DNA from: Hyphomicrobiaceae bacterium
GTDB lineage: Bacteria > Pseudomonadota > Alphaproteobacteria > Rhizobiales > Hyphomicrobiaceae
DNA length: 64,000 nt
Assembly: GCA_020638035.1 (NCBI GenBank)
Contig: JACKJI010000008.1
Location: 20,819 to 84,818 of the forward strand
Direction of reading: 5' to 3'
In this document: positions 1 through 7,681 of the stretch, in pieces
Layout of the letters: each line of letters begins with the position of its first letter
Position numbering within the stretch: the first letter of the stretch is position 1
The notes under the pieces: model-generated
Told to the model about the DNA's origin: nothing
Databases searched by the model: none
What the model saw: only the letters and a program-made list of their open reading frames with translations
Translations under genes and position numbers: made by a program

Positions 1-35
1 CTGCTGATGAGCATTGAGACGCGAGGACAAACGCC

Positions 36-260
36 ATGCCCATCTATGGTTTCTCCTGCAACGCATGCGAGAAGCAGTTCGAGACGTTGGTGCGCTCTTC
101 CGATACGCCGGAGTGCCCGAGCTGCGGCAGCACGGACCTGACCCGGCAACTCGCTCTGATCGCCTCACCCGGCAAGGGCGGAGAGGATGCGGGCTCGTTT
201 TCGTCAGGTAATGGCGGCGGGGGTGGACATACCTGCGGCGGCGGCTGTTGCTGCGGGTAG
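36..260 (+). CDS. FmdB-type zinc ribbon protein
   Basis: This is a 74-residue protein that starts MPIYGF, as FmdB/CxxC_CXXC_SSSS family proteins do. Four cysteines (C8, C11, C27, C30) form two CxxC knuckles that should bind one zinc. The C-terminus is a Gly/Cys-rich tail. The family was named for a putative regulator of formamidase/amidase genes, but its molecular role is not firmly known. A GCGAGGA ribosome site lies just upstream of the ATG. Family call is confident; function is not. Confidence 0.85.
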   Translation: MPIYGFSCNACEKQFETLVRSSDTPECPSCGSTDLTRQLALIASPGKGGEDAGSFSSGNGGGGGHTCGGGCCCG

Positions 261-318
261 GATCCCGCACAGCGGCAGCACCTGCGGGTTGTAATTGCCG
301 AAGTCCTGATATTGCAAA

Positions 319-345
319 CGGCGCACCTTTGCGGGGTGCGCTGTT
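319..345. terminator. hairpin between convergent fmdB-type gene and ubiE
   Basis: GCGCACC (321-327) pairs with GGTGCGC (335-341) around a short loop. It sits between two converging genes and could end either transcript, but only a weak T-rich stretch follows, so this is a tentative terminator. Confidence 0.4.
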
Positions 346-373
346 GTCGTTTGGTTTGCCTGCGGAGACCGGT

Positions 374-1141
374 TCAGATCTTCCAGCCCGAATGCATGGC
401 AGCGATGCCGCCGGTTAGATTGCGATAAGTGACGCGTTCGAACCCCGCATTGCGGATCATGGCCGCAAAGGCCGCCTGTTTGGGGAACTTGCGGATCGAT
501 TCCACGAGGTACTGGTAGGGCTGGTCGTCGCCGGCCACGAGCCGGCCCATGCGCGGGATGATGTGGAAGGAGTGGAACTCGTAGAGCTTGTCGAGGATCG
601 GCATCTCAACCTCGGAGAACTCCAGGCACATGAAGCGACCGCCGCGCTTCAAGACGCGGTGCGCCTCGGCGAGCGCCTTGTCGAAGTTGGTCACGTTGCG
701 GATGCCGAAGGCGATGGTGTAGGCGTCGAAGCTCATGTCGGGGAACGGCAGCGCTTCGGCATTGCCTTCGATGCACTCGATGCGCTGTGCGAAACCTGCG
801 TCGTTGACCCGGCGCTGGCCGACCTGAAGCATCTCGGGGCTGATGTCGCAGATGACGGCGGTGGCGCTTTCGCCCGTCATCCTTGCATAGCGCAGGGCGA
901 TGTCGCCGGTGCCGCCGGCAACGTCCAGCAGACGATAGGGCCTGTCGGCTTTCGGCGGGGCGAGCCAGGCAAGGAAATCGCGCTTCCACAGACGGTGCAG
1001 GCCGCCCGACATCAGATCGTTCATCAGGTCGTAGCGTTCGGCGACCTTGGCAAAGACGTCGTTGACGAGACCCTGGCGCTCGCCTGAGGCTACCTCGCGG
1101 AAGCCGAAGGATGTCGTTTCGGTGCGCGGCGTATCGGTCAT
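374..1141 (-). CDS. ubiE: Ubiquinone/menaquinone biosynthesis C-methyltransferase UbiE
   Basis: UbiE C-methylates the benzoquinol ring during ubiquinone (or menaquinone) synthesis, using S-adenosylmethionine, and acts at the inner membrane surface. The 255-residue product has the family signature YDLMNDLMSGGLHRLWK at about 38-54, the SAM motif LLDVAGGTGD at 71-80, and a C-terminus ending GGIAAMHSGWKI. The start MTDTPR at 1141 is preferred over an in-frame start at 1204, because the extra 21 residues look non-conserved and the length then matches the family. In many Rhizobiales ubiE lies directly beside mutM; here three other genes separate them. Confidence 0.95.
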   Translation of the reverse strand: MTDTPRTETTSFGFREVASGERQGLVNDVFAKVAERYDLMNDLMSGGLHRLWKRDFLAWLAPPKADRPYRLLDVAGGTGDIALRYARMTGESATAVICDISPEMLQVGQRRVNDAGFAQRIECIEGNAEALPFPDMSFDAYTIAFGIRNVTNFDKALAEAHRVLKRGGRFMCLEFSEVEMPILDKLYEFHSFHIIPRMGRLVAGDDQPYQYLVESIRKFPKQAAFAAMIRNAGFERVTYRNLTGGIAAMHSGWKI

Positions 1142-1281
1142 CGTTAAACCTCGATGGCGGGACAGGTCGTGGATTTTGGACGGCACCATAGCCGAGGGTC
1201 TCACCGCTTGCTATTGCAGAAGTCAAGCGACCCGTGCCAGCCCGCCGCGGTTGGACTTTCACGAAAACGAGGTTGGAAAAC

Positions 1282-1701
1282 ATGAAGTTGGAGCAGGCAG
1301 AAACGATCGTGCAGGCGGCCCGCCGGCATGCAAGGGCCAACAATCTGAAGCCGCTCACGATCGTCGTGCTCGATGACCGCGGGGCGGTCCGGTGCCTCAT
1401 CAATGAGGATGGAACCAGCCTGCACCGGGCGGATATCGCCATCGGCAAGGCGTATGGTGCGGTTTCGCTCGGCATCTCGTCGCGCAAGCTCGGGGAGCGG
1501 GCCGAGAAGCAGGCCTATTTCATCGCGGCTGCAGCGCAGGCGGCGGGCGGAAAGCTTGTTCCGGTTGCCGGTGGCGTTCTCATCCGCGATGCGGATGGTA
1601 CGCTTCTGGGTGCGATCGGCATCTCTGGGGATACGTCGGAGAACGACGAGGCGGCATGCTGCGCGGGAATAGCAGCAGCCGGCCTCGTCGCAGAGACGTG
1701 A
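1282..1701 (+). CDS. GlcG/HbpS-family haem-degrading-like protein
   Basis: The 139-residue product (MKLEQAETI...) belongs to the GlcG/HbpS/DUF336 family: an opening helix, then VVLDDRGAVRCLINEDG, then the conserved region around VPVAGGVLIRDADGTLLGAIGISG at about 90-115. Some members bind haem and sense redox stress; others sit in glycolate or diol operons, so the substrate cannot be told from sequence. The start at 1282 fits the family N-terminus; the open frame extends upstream to 1234 without conserved residues. It is divergent from ubiE and followed by a convergent cytochrome P460 gene, which hints at haem-related chemistry (inference). Confidence 0.8.
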   Translation: MKLEQAETIVQAARRHARANNLKPLTIVVLDDRGAVRCLINEDGTSLHRADIAIGKAYGAVSLGISSRKLGERAEKQAYFIAAAAQAAGGKLVPVAGGVLIRDADGTLLGAIGISGDTSENDEAACCAGIAAAGLVAET

Positions 1702-1749
1702 GGCGGTTACCCACGTCTCGGTTCATGTCCGTTCGTCCGATTCTTCGAG

Positions 1750-2265
1750 CTACTTCATGTGCTCGATCGAAAAGAGGTGCTGGGTCTCCTTCAGAGGGGC
1801 ATGGCAGGCGCGGCAAGCGTTGAGATCCTTGCCGGCGTCGGTGCCGTCGGGCTTGAATGCCGCGAAGTCCCAGCCTTCGTTCTGCAGTTCCTCGGGCAGG
1901 TCTTTGCCGAAGCCGGCGCGCTTCTCCATGACGACGACAAGGGCCAGCTTGTCGCGGATCCGGCGGCCAAGCGAGCTGACGATAGGCTTGCCGTCAGCAC
2001 CGACCTTGGCTTTGTAGATTTCGCCGACGATGACAGAGCCGTCGGGCAGCTCCTTGCCAGCCTTGGCCGCAGCCAGCAGCTTGTCGTTGCCGAACATGCG
2101 CATGATCTGGTCGGCATTCTGCGTGCGGTCGAGGCTCAAGTAGTTGGTGAAGCTCGTCTTGTAGTCTTTCGGGAGAGCTATCCCGTCAGCCCGCGTCGGG
2201 GCGGCCACGAAGGCCGTCAGGACAAGGCAAAGCGCCACATGCCAGGCGCGATGGATCGGTTTCAT
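1750..2265 (-). CDS. Cytochrome P460-family protein
   Basis: The 171-residue precursor has a signal peptide (residues 1-27, hydrophobic ALCLVLTAFVAAPTRA) and should act in the periplasm. After it comes a P460-type domain (KDYKTSFTNYLSLDR, then PDGSVIVGEIYKAK at about 74-87) and one c-type haem site CRACH at 151-155 near the C-terminus. Cytochromes P460 oxidise hydroxylamine or bind NO, depending on the subfamily; the lysine cross-link to haem cannot be judged by eye. The start at 2265 gives the signal peptide; a longer frame to 2343 does not. The gene is divergent from a Cys-rich regulator, with a palindrome between them at 2333-2360. Confidence 0.88.
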   Translation of the reverse strand: MKPIHRAWHVALCLVLTAFVAAPTRADGIALPKDYKTSFTNYLSLDRTQNADQIMRMFGNDKLLAAAKAGKELPDGSVIVGEIYKAKVGADGKPIVSSLGRRIRDKLALVVVMEKRAGFGKDLPEELQNEGWDFAAFKPDGTDAGKDLNACRACHAPLKETQHLFSIEHMK

Positions 2266-2332
2266 CGGCGGTTCCTCACGTCGAATTTGGTCAGTTATGG
2301 TGAACGCCGAAAGAGTGTGCCCTTGAAGTCGC

Positions 2333-2360
2333 AATAACGACAATACAAATTGTTGTTATT
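2333..2360. promoter_or_regulatory. AT-rich palindrome, candidate operator
   Basis: Two 12-base arms (AATAACGACAAT at 2333-2344 and ATTGTTGTTATT at 2349-2360) match as an inverted repeat with one mismatch and a 4-base spacer. It lies 68 bp upstream of the P460 start and 99 bp upstream of the regulator start. A symmetric AT-rich site in a divergent intergenic region is typical of a dimeric regulator's operator. The obvious candidate binder is the product of the gene at 2459. Confidence 0.6.
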
Positions 2361-2458
2361 TGCCGGAGGCATGGTGTGGCTGGCGGTGACGCGGTAGTGA
2401 AGCTTGCTGAGCGTGCTGCGTATTTTCTTGGGCCGCCTCCTCTAAGGTTTGCACTTCC

Positions 2459-3082
2459 ATGACCATGACCTCCCGCGGGCACATCCTCGATCTGATCAGT
2501 CGACGGTCACAGACTGTGGCGGAGCTTGCCGCGGCGCTCGGGCTCACCCGCACCGCTGTCGTCGTGCAGTTGCAGCAACTCGAAGCGGACGGTCTGGTGC
2601 GGCGTGGCCGCCTGATGCGGACAGGAGCCGCAGGCAAACCCGGTTACGAGTATGAGATTGTTCCCGGCTCAGAAGACCGGCTGTCGCAGGCCTATGGGCC
2701 GCTGCTGGAGCAGCTCGTTGTGGTTCTCGGGCGAAGCCTTCCCGCCGAGCAGGTGACCGCAATCATGGAGGAAGCGGGGCGAGAACTTGCGCGTGGTGCC
2801 GCGTTGTCGCGATTGGATGATCCGCGTGAGCGCCTCAGGCAGGCCGTGGTGATCGTCAATAGCCTTGGCGCCTGTGCAGAGATCTTCGAAGATCCGACGG
2901 GTGCGCTGGTGGTGGAGAACCGTCGCTGTCCGTTCGCGACGGCGGTGCGGCGCGATGCGTGCGTCTGCCGTGCTGCGGCCGCGTTTTTCCGCGAGGCGAC
3001 AGGCTTGCCATTCGAGCAGAAGTGCGAGCGCGGCGAGGCGCAGTTGACCTGCCGTTATGTGGCCGAGCTTGAGGAGCGGTGA
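2459..3082 (+). CDS. Winged-helix regulator with Cys-rich C-terminus (SufR-like)
   Basis: The 207-residue product has an N-terminal winged helix-turn-helix (about 5-70, with TVAELAAALGLTRTAVVVQL as helix-turn-helix), a helical middle, and a C-terminal domain with cysteines at 139, 157, 168, 170, 189 and 198. This resembles the SufR/DeoR-like regulators that carry an iron-sulfur cluster at a C-terminal Cys cluster, though the spacing is not identical. It is divergent from the P460 gene and shares a palindromic intergenic site, so control of that gene in response to NO, redox state or iron-sulfur status is likely (inference). It ends 6 bp before mutM. Confidence 0.8.
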   Translation: MTMTSRGHILDLISRRSQTVAELAAALGLTRTAVVVQLQQLEADGLVRRGRLMRTGAAGKPGYEYEIVPGSEDRLSQAYGPLLEQLVVVLGRSLPAEQVTAIMEEAGRELARGAALSRLDDPRERLRQAVVIVNSLGACAEIFEDPTGALVVENRRCPFATAVRRDACVCRAAAAFFREATGLPFEQKCERGEAQLTCRYVAELEER

Positions 3083-3088
3083 GGGAGC

Positions 3089-4033
3089 ATGCCCGAGCTG
3101 CCCGAGGTTGAGACGGTGCGGCGCGGCCTTGAGCCGGCCATGGTGGGACGCATGTTCCATCGAGTAGAGACGCGGCGGCCGGATCTGCGCTTTCCGTTGC
3201 CCGAGCGGATGGCGGAGCGTCTCAAGGGCCGCGTCATCGAACATCTTGGGCGGCGCTCGAAATATCTCATCGCACGGGTGTCGGGCGGGGATGTGCTGAT
3301 CATGCATCTGGGCATGAGCGGACGCTTTACGATCTCCGAGGGGGCCGCCGCCGGCCGTTCGCAGCCTGGCCGGTTCGTGCATGAGACGGGCGACGCCACG
3401 GGCGCTGATCCAAAGCATGATCACGTCGTGTTCGAGATGGCGGCTGAAACCGGTCGGGTCAGGGCCAGCGTGCGCGACGGGTCGCCTGGTGTCAGCCGCA
3501 TCGTCTACAACGATCCGCGCCGGTTCGGATTCATGGTCATGGTGCCGGAAGCCGAGTTTGAGGCGCACCCACTGATCCGCGACCTTGGCCCCGAGCCTTT
3601 AGGCAACGCGCTGACAGCAGGGTATCTCGCGGCGCGGGCATCACGGCGGAAGGCGGACTTGAAGGCCTTCCTGATGGATCAACGCACAATTGCCGGGCTC
3701 GGCAACATCTACGTCGCGGAGGCTTTGTTCCGCGCCGGGCTCTCGCCCAATCGTGCCGCGTCCTGCCTCGCCAACGCCAAGGGCCAGCCGACGGAACGGG
3801 CAGAGCGTCTTGTTGGCGCGATACGGGTGGTCCTCGACGAGGCGATCGCGGCGGGAGGCTCCACACTGCGCGACTATCGCGCCGCCGACGGGGCTCTGGG
3901 CTATTTCCAGCATCGGTTCCAGGTCTACGGCCGCGCCGGCGAGGCCTGTGTGCGCCCAGGCTGCCGGGGTGTGGTGAGACGCAGCATTCAGGGCGGGCGC
4001 TCGACGTTTCATTGTCCATCCTGCCAGCGGTAG
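3089..4033 (+). CDS. mutM: Formamidopyrimidine-DNA glycosylase
   Basis: MutM/Fpg removes 8-oxoguanine and ring-opened purines from DNA and nicks the strand by beta,delta-elimination. The 314-residue product begins MPELPEVETVRRGL, giving the catalytic Pro-1 and Glu-2 after Met removal, with the conserved lysine in GRRSKYLI. It ends in a zinc finger (C-x4-C ... C-x2-C, in CVRPGCRGV ... FHCPSCQR). It is somewhat longer than the usual 270-295 residues, because of an insert around GRVRASVRDGSPGVSRI before the conserved NDPRRFG motif. It starts 6 bp after the regulator gene, so some co-transcription is possible. Confidence 0.96.
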   Translation: MPELPEVETVRRGLEPAMVGRMFHRVETRRPDLRFPLPERMAERLKGRVIEHLGRRSKYLIARVSGGDVLIMHLGMSGRFTISEGAAAGRSQPGRFVHETGDATGADPKHDHVVFEMAAETGRVRASVRDGSPGVSRIVYNDPRRFGFMVMVPEAEFEAHPLIRDLGPEPLGNALTAGYLAARASRRKADLKAFLMDQRTIAGLGNIYVAEALFRAGLSPNRAASCLANAKGQPTERAERLVGAIRVVLDEAIAAGGSTLRDYRAADGALGYFQHRFQVYGRAGEACVRPGCRGVVRRSIQGGRSTFHCPSCQR

Positions 4034-4104
4034 TGTTCGGCGGCTATCGAACCGAGGCGCAGCGTGCTCGTTGCGGACGGGCGCTCCTGCCTGCGATTAC
4101 ACAA

Positions 4105-4138
4105 AGGAAAAGCCCCGGCGCCGGGTGCGCCAGGGCTT
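4105..4138 (-). terminator. Rho-independent terminator of the HU gene
   Basis: Read on the minus strand, AGCCCTGGCGC and GCGCCGGGGCT form a GC-rich stem followed by TTTTCCTTTG. It lies about 60 bp after the HU stop codon. Confidence 0.75.
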
Positions 4139-4195
4139 CTTGTCGTCGTGGTTTTGAGCTGCTCGGGTGGGCGAGCCGGCAGCGAGCAGGCGGGA

Positions 4196-4585
4196 TCAGA
4201 TGGCCTGCTTCAGTTCTTTGGCGGCGCGGAAGGCGATCTTCTTGCTCGCCTTGATCTTGATCGCCTCGCCGGTGGCGGGGTTGCGACCCATGCGTGCTGG
4301 GCGGTGGCGGACCTGCAGGATGCCGAGGCCGCCGATGCGGATGCGCGAACCCTTCTTGAGGTGGGTCGTGATCATGCTGATCATCTCGGTGAGCATCGCG
4401 TTCGCCTGCTTCTTCGGCAGGTCGTGGGCCTCCGCGATGGCGTCGGACAGGTTGCGCAGCGTGACGGTGGTCTGCGCCTTGGCCGCCTTCGTCGCCTTGG
4501 CGGCCTTCTTGGCGGTCGCCGTCTTCTTCACGGCGGCCTTCTTCTTTGCAACGGGTTTGGCTTTCGCCTTAGCTTTTGCTGCCAT
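4196..4585 (-). CDS. HU-type histone-like DNA-binding protein with Lys/Ala-rich tail
   Basis: The 129-residue protein has two parts. Residues 1-38 are almost only Ala and Lys (AAKAKAKAKPVAKKKAAVKK and so on), like a histone H1 tail. Residues 40-129 form an HU/IHF domain (TVTLRNLSDAIAEAHDLPKK, then the DNA-binding arm with GRNPATGEAIKI). HU proteins bend and compact DNA in the nucleoid. HU with an N-terminal basic tail is known in some alphaproteobacteria; the tail probably adds non-specific DNA affinity. The start at 4585 follows a GGGAGAGA ribosome site. Confidence 0.9.
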   Translation of the reverse strand: MAAKAKAKAKPVAKKKAAVKKTATAKKAAKATKAAKAQTTVTLRNLSDAIAEAHDLPKKQANAMLTEMISMITTHLKKGSRIRIGGLGILQVRHRPARMGRNPATGEAIKIKASKKIAFRAAKELKQAI

Positions 4586-5131
4586 TGGATCTCTCCCTCT
4601 TCAAGGCATCAGGTCGTGTTTCGCATTCGACTTCGATCAAGGAAAACAAATTCATGCCGATCAGGTCACTCGATTGGATAAGTTAATTCCTTTTGTCCAC
4701 AAAGCTGGTTTTTCACTTTTCGGCTTCAAAACCGAATGATCCGTGACGCGTTTGCAACGAATTCGGCCATTTTTAGCATGCAAAACGCGAGAAACATGCG
4801 TGTGGCGGGCATTTTCCGGTGGTCGGTATTCTCGCGCAATGCCCATGACGACGATGTGAGTCGCAGTAGCCGCCAGTCCGCGTCAGGCCTTCCAGGCGCA
4901 CAACTGCGACGACTGGGCGCTGAAGCCTCTTTCGACTCAAACTCTCGCCAATCAAGTGCTTTATGTGGTTTCCAGGGCCTGGCGACGTGAGCCAACAGCG
5001 ATTACGATTGCTTTGGCCAGTCGAGGAAGACGGCTGACGTTGGTTCGAGGCGGAAGCAAAGGTCGCATCAAGATGCCCGGCTGCGAAATGAGTGCCGAAT
5101 GATCGGTGGCGATATTTCCGATTTCAAAGAG
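4586..5131. other. gene-poor stretch, nothing convincing
   Basis: The first 100 bases are AT-richer and probably hold the HU promoter. Beyond that neither strand shows a convincing gene. A minus-strand fragment near 4900 reads RPVVAVVRLEG, like the start of S49 peptidases, but no peptidase continues after it. Consensus quality may be poor here, as in the neighbouring leuD stretch, so a small frameshifted gene cannot be excluded. Confidence 0.4.
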
Positions 5132-5161
5132 AAACGCCAATTCGGGCTGCAATTGGCGTTT
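5132..5161. terminator. perfect inverted repeat downstream of leuD
   Basis: AAACGCCAATT (5132-5142) and AATTGGCGTTT (5151-5161) form a perfect 11-bp stem with an 8-base loop and T-runs on both strands. It lies 107 bp after the leuD stop and fits a terminator for leuD. Confidence 0.65.
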
Positions 5162-5268
5162 ACGAAAGTGAACCCCGGTGCTGCCGATCCTACCATCGGG
5201 TAGGGAGGGCCTGTGGGTGACTACAGCTATCCTATTGCTGCGCGCGGCAATTGCGGCAAACCGGTTTT

Positions 5269-5870
5269 CTAGAGCCAAGGGCGAGCGGTCTTCGCTTCCG
5301 TTTCGAAGTCGATATGGCACTCGCCTTCTCCAGCGTCAGCCCGATATTATCGAGGCCATTGAGCGGGCGGTGCTTGCGGAAGGGATCGATATCGAGCGAA
5401 TGACAACCGCCATCGGGACCGCGGATCTCTGGGCCTCAAAGGTCGATCGTCAGCGTCGCATTGGCGCCGCGGCTGGCATCCGTCCAGCAACCGTCGACTT
5501 CGGACTGCGGGAGCTTGATGGGCGGGATGCCCGTTCTGGAAGCAATTGTTGTAAAGAATATCGGCGAAATCGGGTGCGATGACGCAGCGGATGCCGAAGT
5601 CGAGCAACGCCAGGGGCGCGTGCTCGCGGCTCGATCCGCAGCCGAAGTTCTCGCCGGCGACCAGGTTGCGCCTTTCGATAGGCGGAGGCTTGTTCAGAAC
5701 GAACTCAGGGGTTCTCCTTGCCGTCCTCGCCGTAGCGCATTTCGTAGAACAGCGACTGCGAGGCCGGTGGCCAGATCGTCTTCCAGGAACTGGCAGGAAT
5801 GATCATGTCGGTGTCGATGTTGCGCAGCGGGGCAGCGCAGCAATTCCGTCAAGGTCGTGAACTTGTCCAT
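5269..5870 (-). CDS. leuD: 3-isopropylmalate dehydratase small subunit, frame broken by indels
   Basis: LeuD pairs with LeuC to isomerise 2-isopropylmalate in leucine synthesis. With frame changes allowed, the minus strand reads MDKFTTLT, NIDTDMIIPA, FYEMRYGEDGKENPEFVLNK, NFGCGSSREHAPLALLDFG, IRCVIAPDFADILYNNCFQN, PPIKLPQSEVDG, DPFRKH, LNGLDNIGLTLEKASAI and DFETEAKTARPWL then stop. Indels include a lost A near 5790, an extra C in the GGGG at 5708-5711 (plus strand), an extra base at 5530-5532, an extra T at 5438-5440, a lost base near 5425 and one near 5312. The span is 602 bp, about 200 codons, which is the normal length. Motifs are intact, so consensus errors in a working gene are likelier than a pseudogene. 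Confidence 0.85.
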
Positions 5871-5910
5871 CTCCGGCAGCCTTCTCCAGTGGTTCGCCCG
5901 GCAGTGAGCG

Positions 5911-6341
5911 TCAGGTCTCCAGACCGTCGGCAAGAGCGCGGAAGTAGCCTTCGGCAGCGTGCAGCCGTCTATGCGGTGATCGATACCGATTGGACGCTGT
6001 CGGTTCTTGAGTGCGATGGCGTCCAGGCGTTCGAGGCGTCTTTTTAACGCCAGCCAGCTTGCAGCCGTCAAGATGGTGCTCCAGCACGCCGACCATGGTC
6101 TCGGCGTAACCGGCGATGCGGCCGAACTCACGCGCGGCGCGCCGGGCCGCATTCTGGTCGCCGACATCATGCTCCAGCGCGGTGAGGTGCATCGGGCTCG
6201 CGACAGCGTGTCGGCGATCCGCGCGGCATAGCGGGCGACACGGCGGCGACGCGCGCCCTGTATCGAGGGTGAGCGCTGCGATCAGCCGTGCAGCGTCTCG
6301 GCTAGATCGACAAGGACGCGTACGTAGGCTGAGAAGGGCAT
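5911..6341 (-). CDS. Unidentified small protein upstream of leuD, frame broken
   Basis: Allowing frame changes, the minus strand reads MPFSAYVRVLVDLAETLHG at the start, RYAARIADTLSRA, then REFGRIAGYAETMVGVLEHH, RLERLDAIALKNR and a clean end EGYFRALADGLET followed by TGA at 5911. It would be about 143 residues and helical. A CGGAG ribosome site precedes the ATG at 6341. The stop is about 40 bp from leuD in the same direction, so they may be co-transcribed. I do not recognise the family. As in leuD, the breaks look like consensus errors. Confidence 0.5.
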
Positions 6342-6445
6342 GGAGCGGCTCCGCGGAGCGAGGGCTCGACCATGCTGAGATATCGGACAGGGGCGGGGAT
6401 TACCGGCTCGGGCCGGCCAGCCGATCTGCTTTCAGGGCGCGCGGG

Positions 6446-6997
6446 TCAGCGGACGCTGGGGTCCTTGTAGCAGCGTTGCATGGCTTCGCAGCGCTGCGAT
6501 CCCGACAGATGCATCATGTCGGCCTTGGCCGGCTTGATGAACGCGCAGACCTCTTCCAATCCCTCTTCGGTCAGCCAGCGTTCGCGGCGCCCGCGCTGGA
6601 CTGCGAAGCAGTCGGCGGTCTCCTCGTCCGGTCCGCGGAACTGGTGGGCGCATTCGTGAGCGAAGATCCACATCTTCACCGGGGTGGAGATGCGGTTCAT
6701 CAGCTTCGGGTTGATGATCAGAAAGCCGGGATAGGCGGCGGCATAGTCGTCGAGGCTGTCGTCCAGCACGGTCGGACGGTGGCCGCAGATCATCCGATTG
6801 CCGTCGAGGCGGAGAGCGCCGGGTGGCACGAGCTTAGCCTCGCCGCCGACGTGATCGATGTACTCGCTCGGAGACGGTGGCTTGTCGGCGCCTGCGCTGG
6901 GAAGCGTACCGACGAGGATGGTGGCGATGGCCGCAGCGGTAACACCCAGGAAACGCCGCGATGTTCGCAACATCCGCCCTGCCACACGAATCCGCAT
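6446..6997 (-). CDS. Secreted zincin-like metalloprotein
   Basis: The 183-residue product has a probable signal peptide (basic MRIRVAGRMLRTSRR, then hydrophobic FLGVTAAAIATILVGTLPSA) and a zinc-protease signature HECAH at 114-118. ETAD follows at 126-129, which could supply the third zinc ligand (E) as in gluzincins. Several cysteines (71, 116, 130, 151, 170, 176) suggest a disulfide-bonded periplasmic domain. The domain is very short for a peptidase, so it could be a metal-binding protein without protease activity. I know of no named family with certainty. The start at 6997 is chosen over 7063 because it opens with the signal peptide. Confidence 0.7.
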   Translation of the reverse strand: MRIRVAGRMLRTSRRFLGVTAAAIATILVGTLPSAGADKPPSPSEYIDHVGGEAKLVPPGALRLDGNRMICGHRPTVLDDSLDDYAAAYPGFLIINPKLMNRISTPVKMWIFAHECAHQFRGPDEETADCFAVQRGRRERWLTEEGLEEVCAFIKPAKADMMHLSGSQRCEAMQRCYKDPSVR

Positions 6998-7258
6998 GCC
7001 CGATAGCCCCCTAGTGTCTGTACGCGTCTTTTTTGAAAGCGGCAAAACCGCTCGCCGGTTCAATGAACCACCGTACCTGCCCCATCAAAGCGGGTTCACC
7101 TTGGCCCGGAATGTTCCTGCCGGCAAGCCTGATTGGCTGATGGCCAGGCAACCCGTATTGCCGGTGCGGCAATTATGCCGATCCCTAGCCGGGCGAGCGG
7201 AGAAGAACAGTTTTCACGTTCTCGTTGCATGGCATTGGCGTGCTGCAGATCCCCTCGC

Positions 7259-7681
7259 TCATGGGTCGGTCAGGGACGTTTCTATCGCGTCCATGTCGTC
7301 ATCGGAGAAGCCAAAGTGATGGCCGATCTCGTGCACCAGGACATGGGTGACGAGATCGCCCAGCGTCTCGTCGCCGGCTTCCGACCAGTAGTCGAGGAGT
7401 GCGCGCCGGTAGAGGAAGACCATGTCGGGCTCGCGGGGCAGATCGCCGGTGCTGCGACGGTCCATGCTGACGCCCTGGTAAAGGCCCATCAGCTCGAACG
7501 GGCTTTCGATGCCCATGCCGTCGAGAACTTCGTCAGCGGCAAACTCGTCGATGCGGATGACGAGGTCGCCACAGGTCCGGCGCACGTAGTCAGGGAGCCG
7601 GTTCCAGGCGGCGACGGCGAGCCGCTCGATGTCATCGAGGGTGGGGGCTTGCGCGTCGGACCAGTTGGTCGGGGCGGGCAT
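7259..7681 (-). CDS. Zincin-like metallopeptidase family protein (HEIGHHFG)
   Basis: The 140-residue cytoplasmic protein carries HEIGHHFG at 117-124, the hallmark of the small zincin-like metallopeptidase family (PF06262). DMVFLYRRALLDYW precedes it, as is usual in the family. Substrates are unknown. The start at 7681 (MPAPTNWSD) gives the usual family length; upstream in-frame sequence to 7828 is not conserved. No orthologous operon partner is visible; the next minus-strand gene downstream is the other zincin-like gene. Confidence 0.85.
   Translation of the reverse strand: MPAPTNWSDAQAPTLDDIERLAVAAWNRLPDYVRRTCGDLVIRIDEFAADEVLDGMGIESPFELMGLYQGVSMDRRSTGDLPREPDMVFLYRRALLDYWSEAGDETLGDLVTHVLVHEIGHHFGFSDDDMDAIETSLTDP

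Noticed and set aside
563..1087. Plus-strand open frame across ubiE
   Set aside because: A shadow of ubiE on the other strand with no family features; many similar shadows across the window were left out.
4773..4955. Minus-strand fragment with RPVVAVVRLEG, like the start of SppA (S49 peptidase)
   Set aside because: Only about 12 residues match, and no catalytic region follows in the remaining space before the HU gene, even with frame changes.
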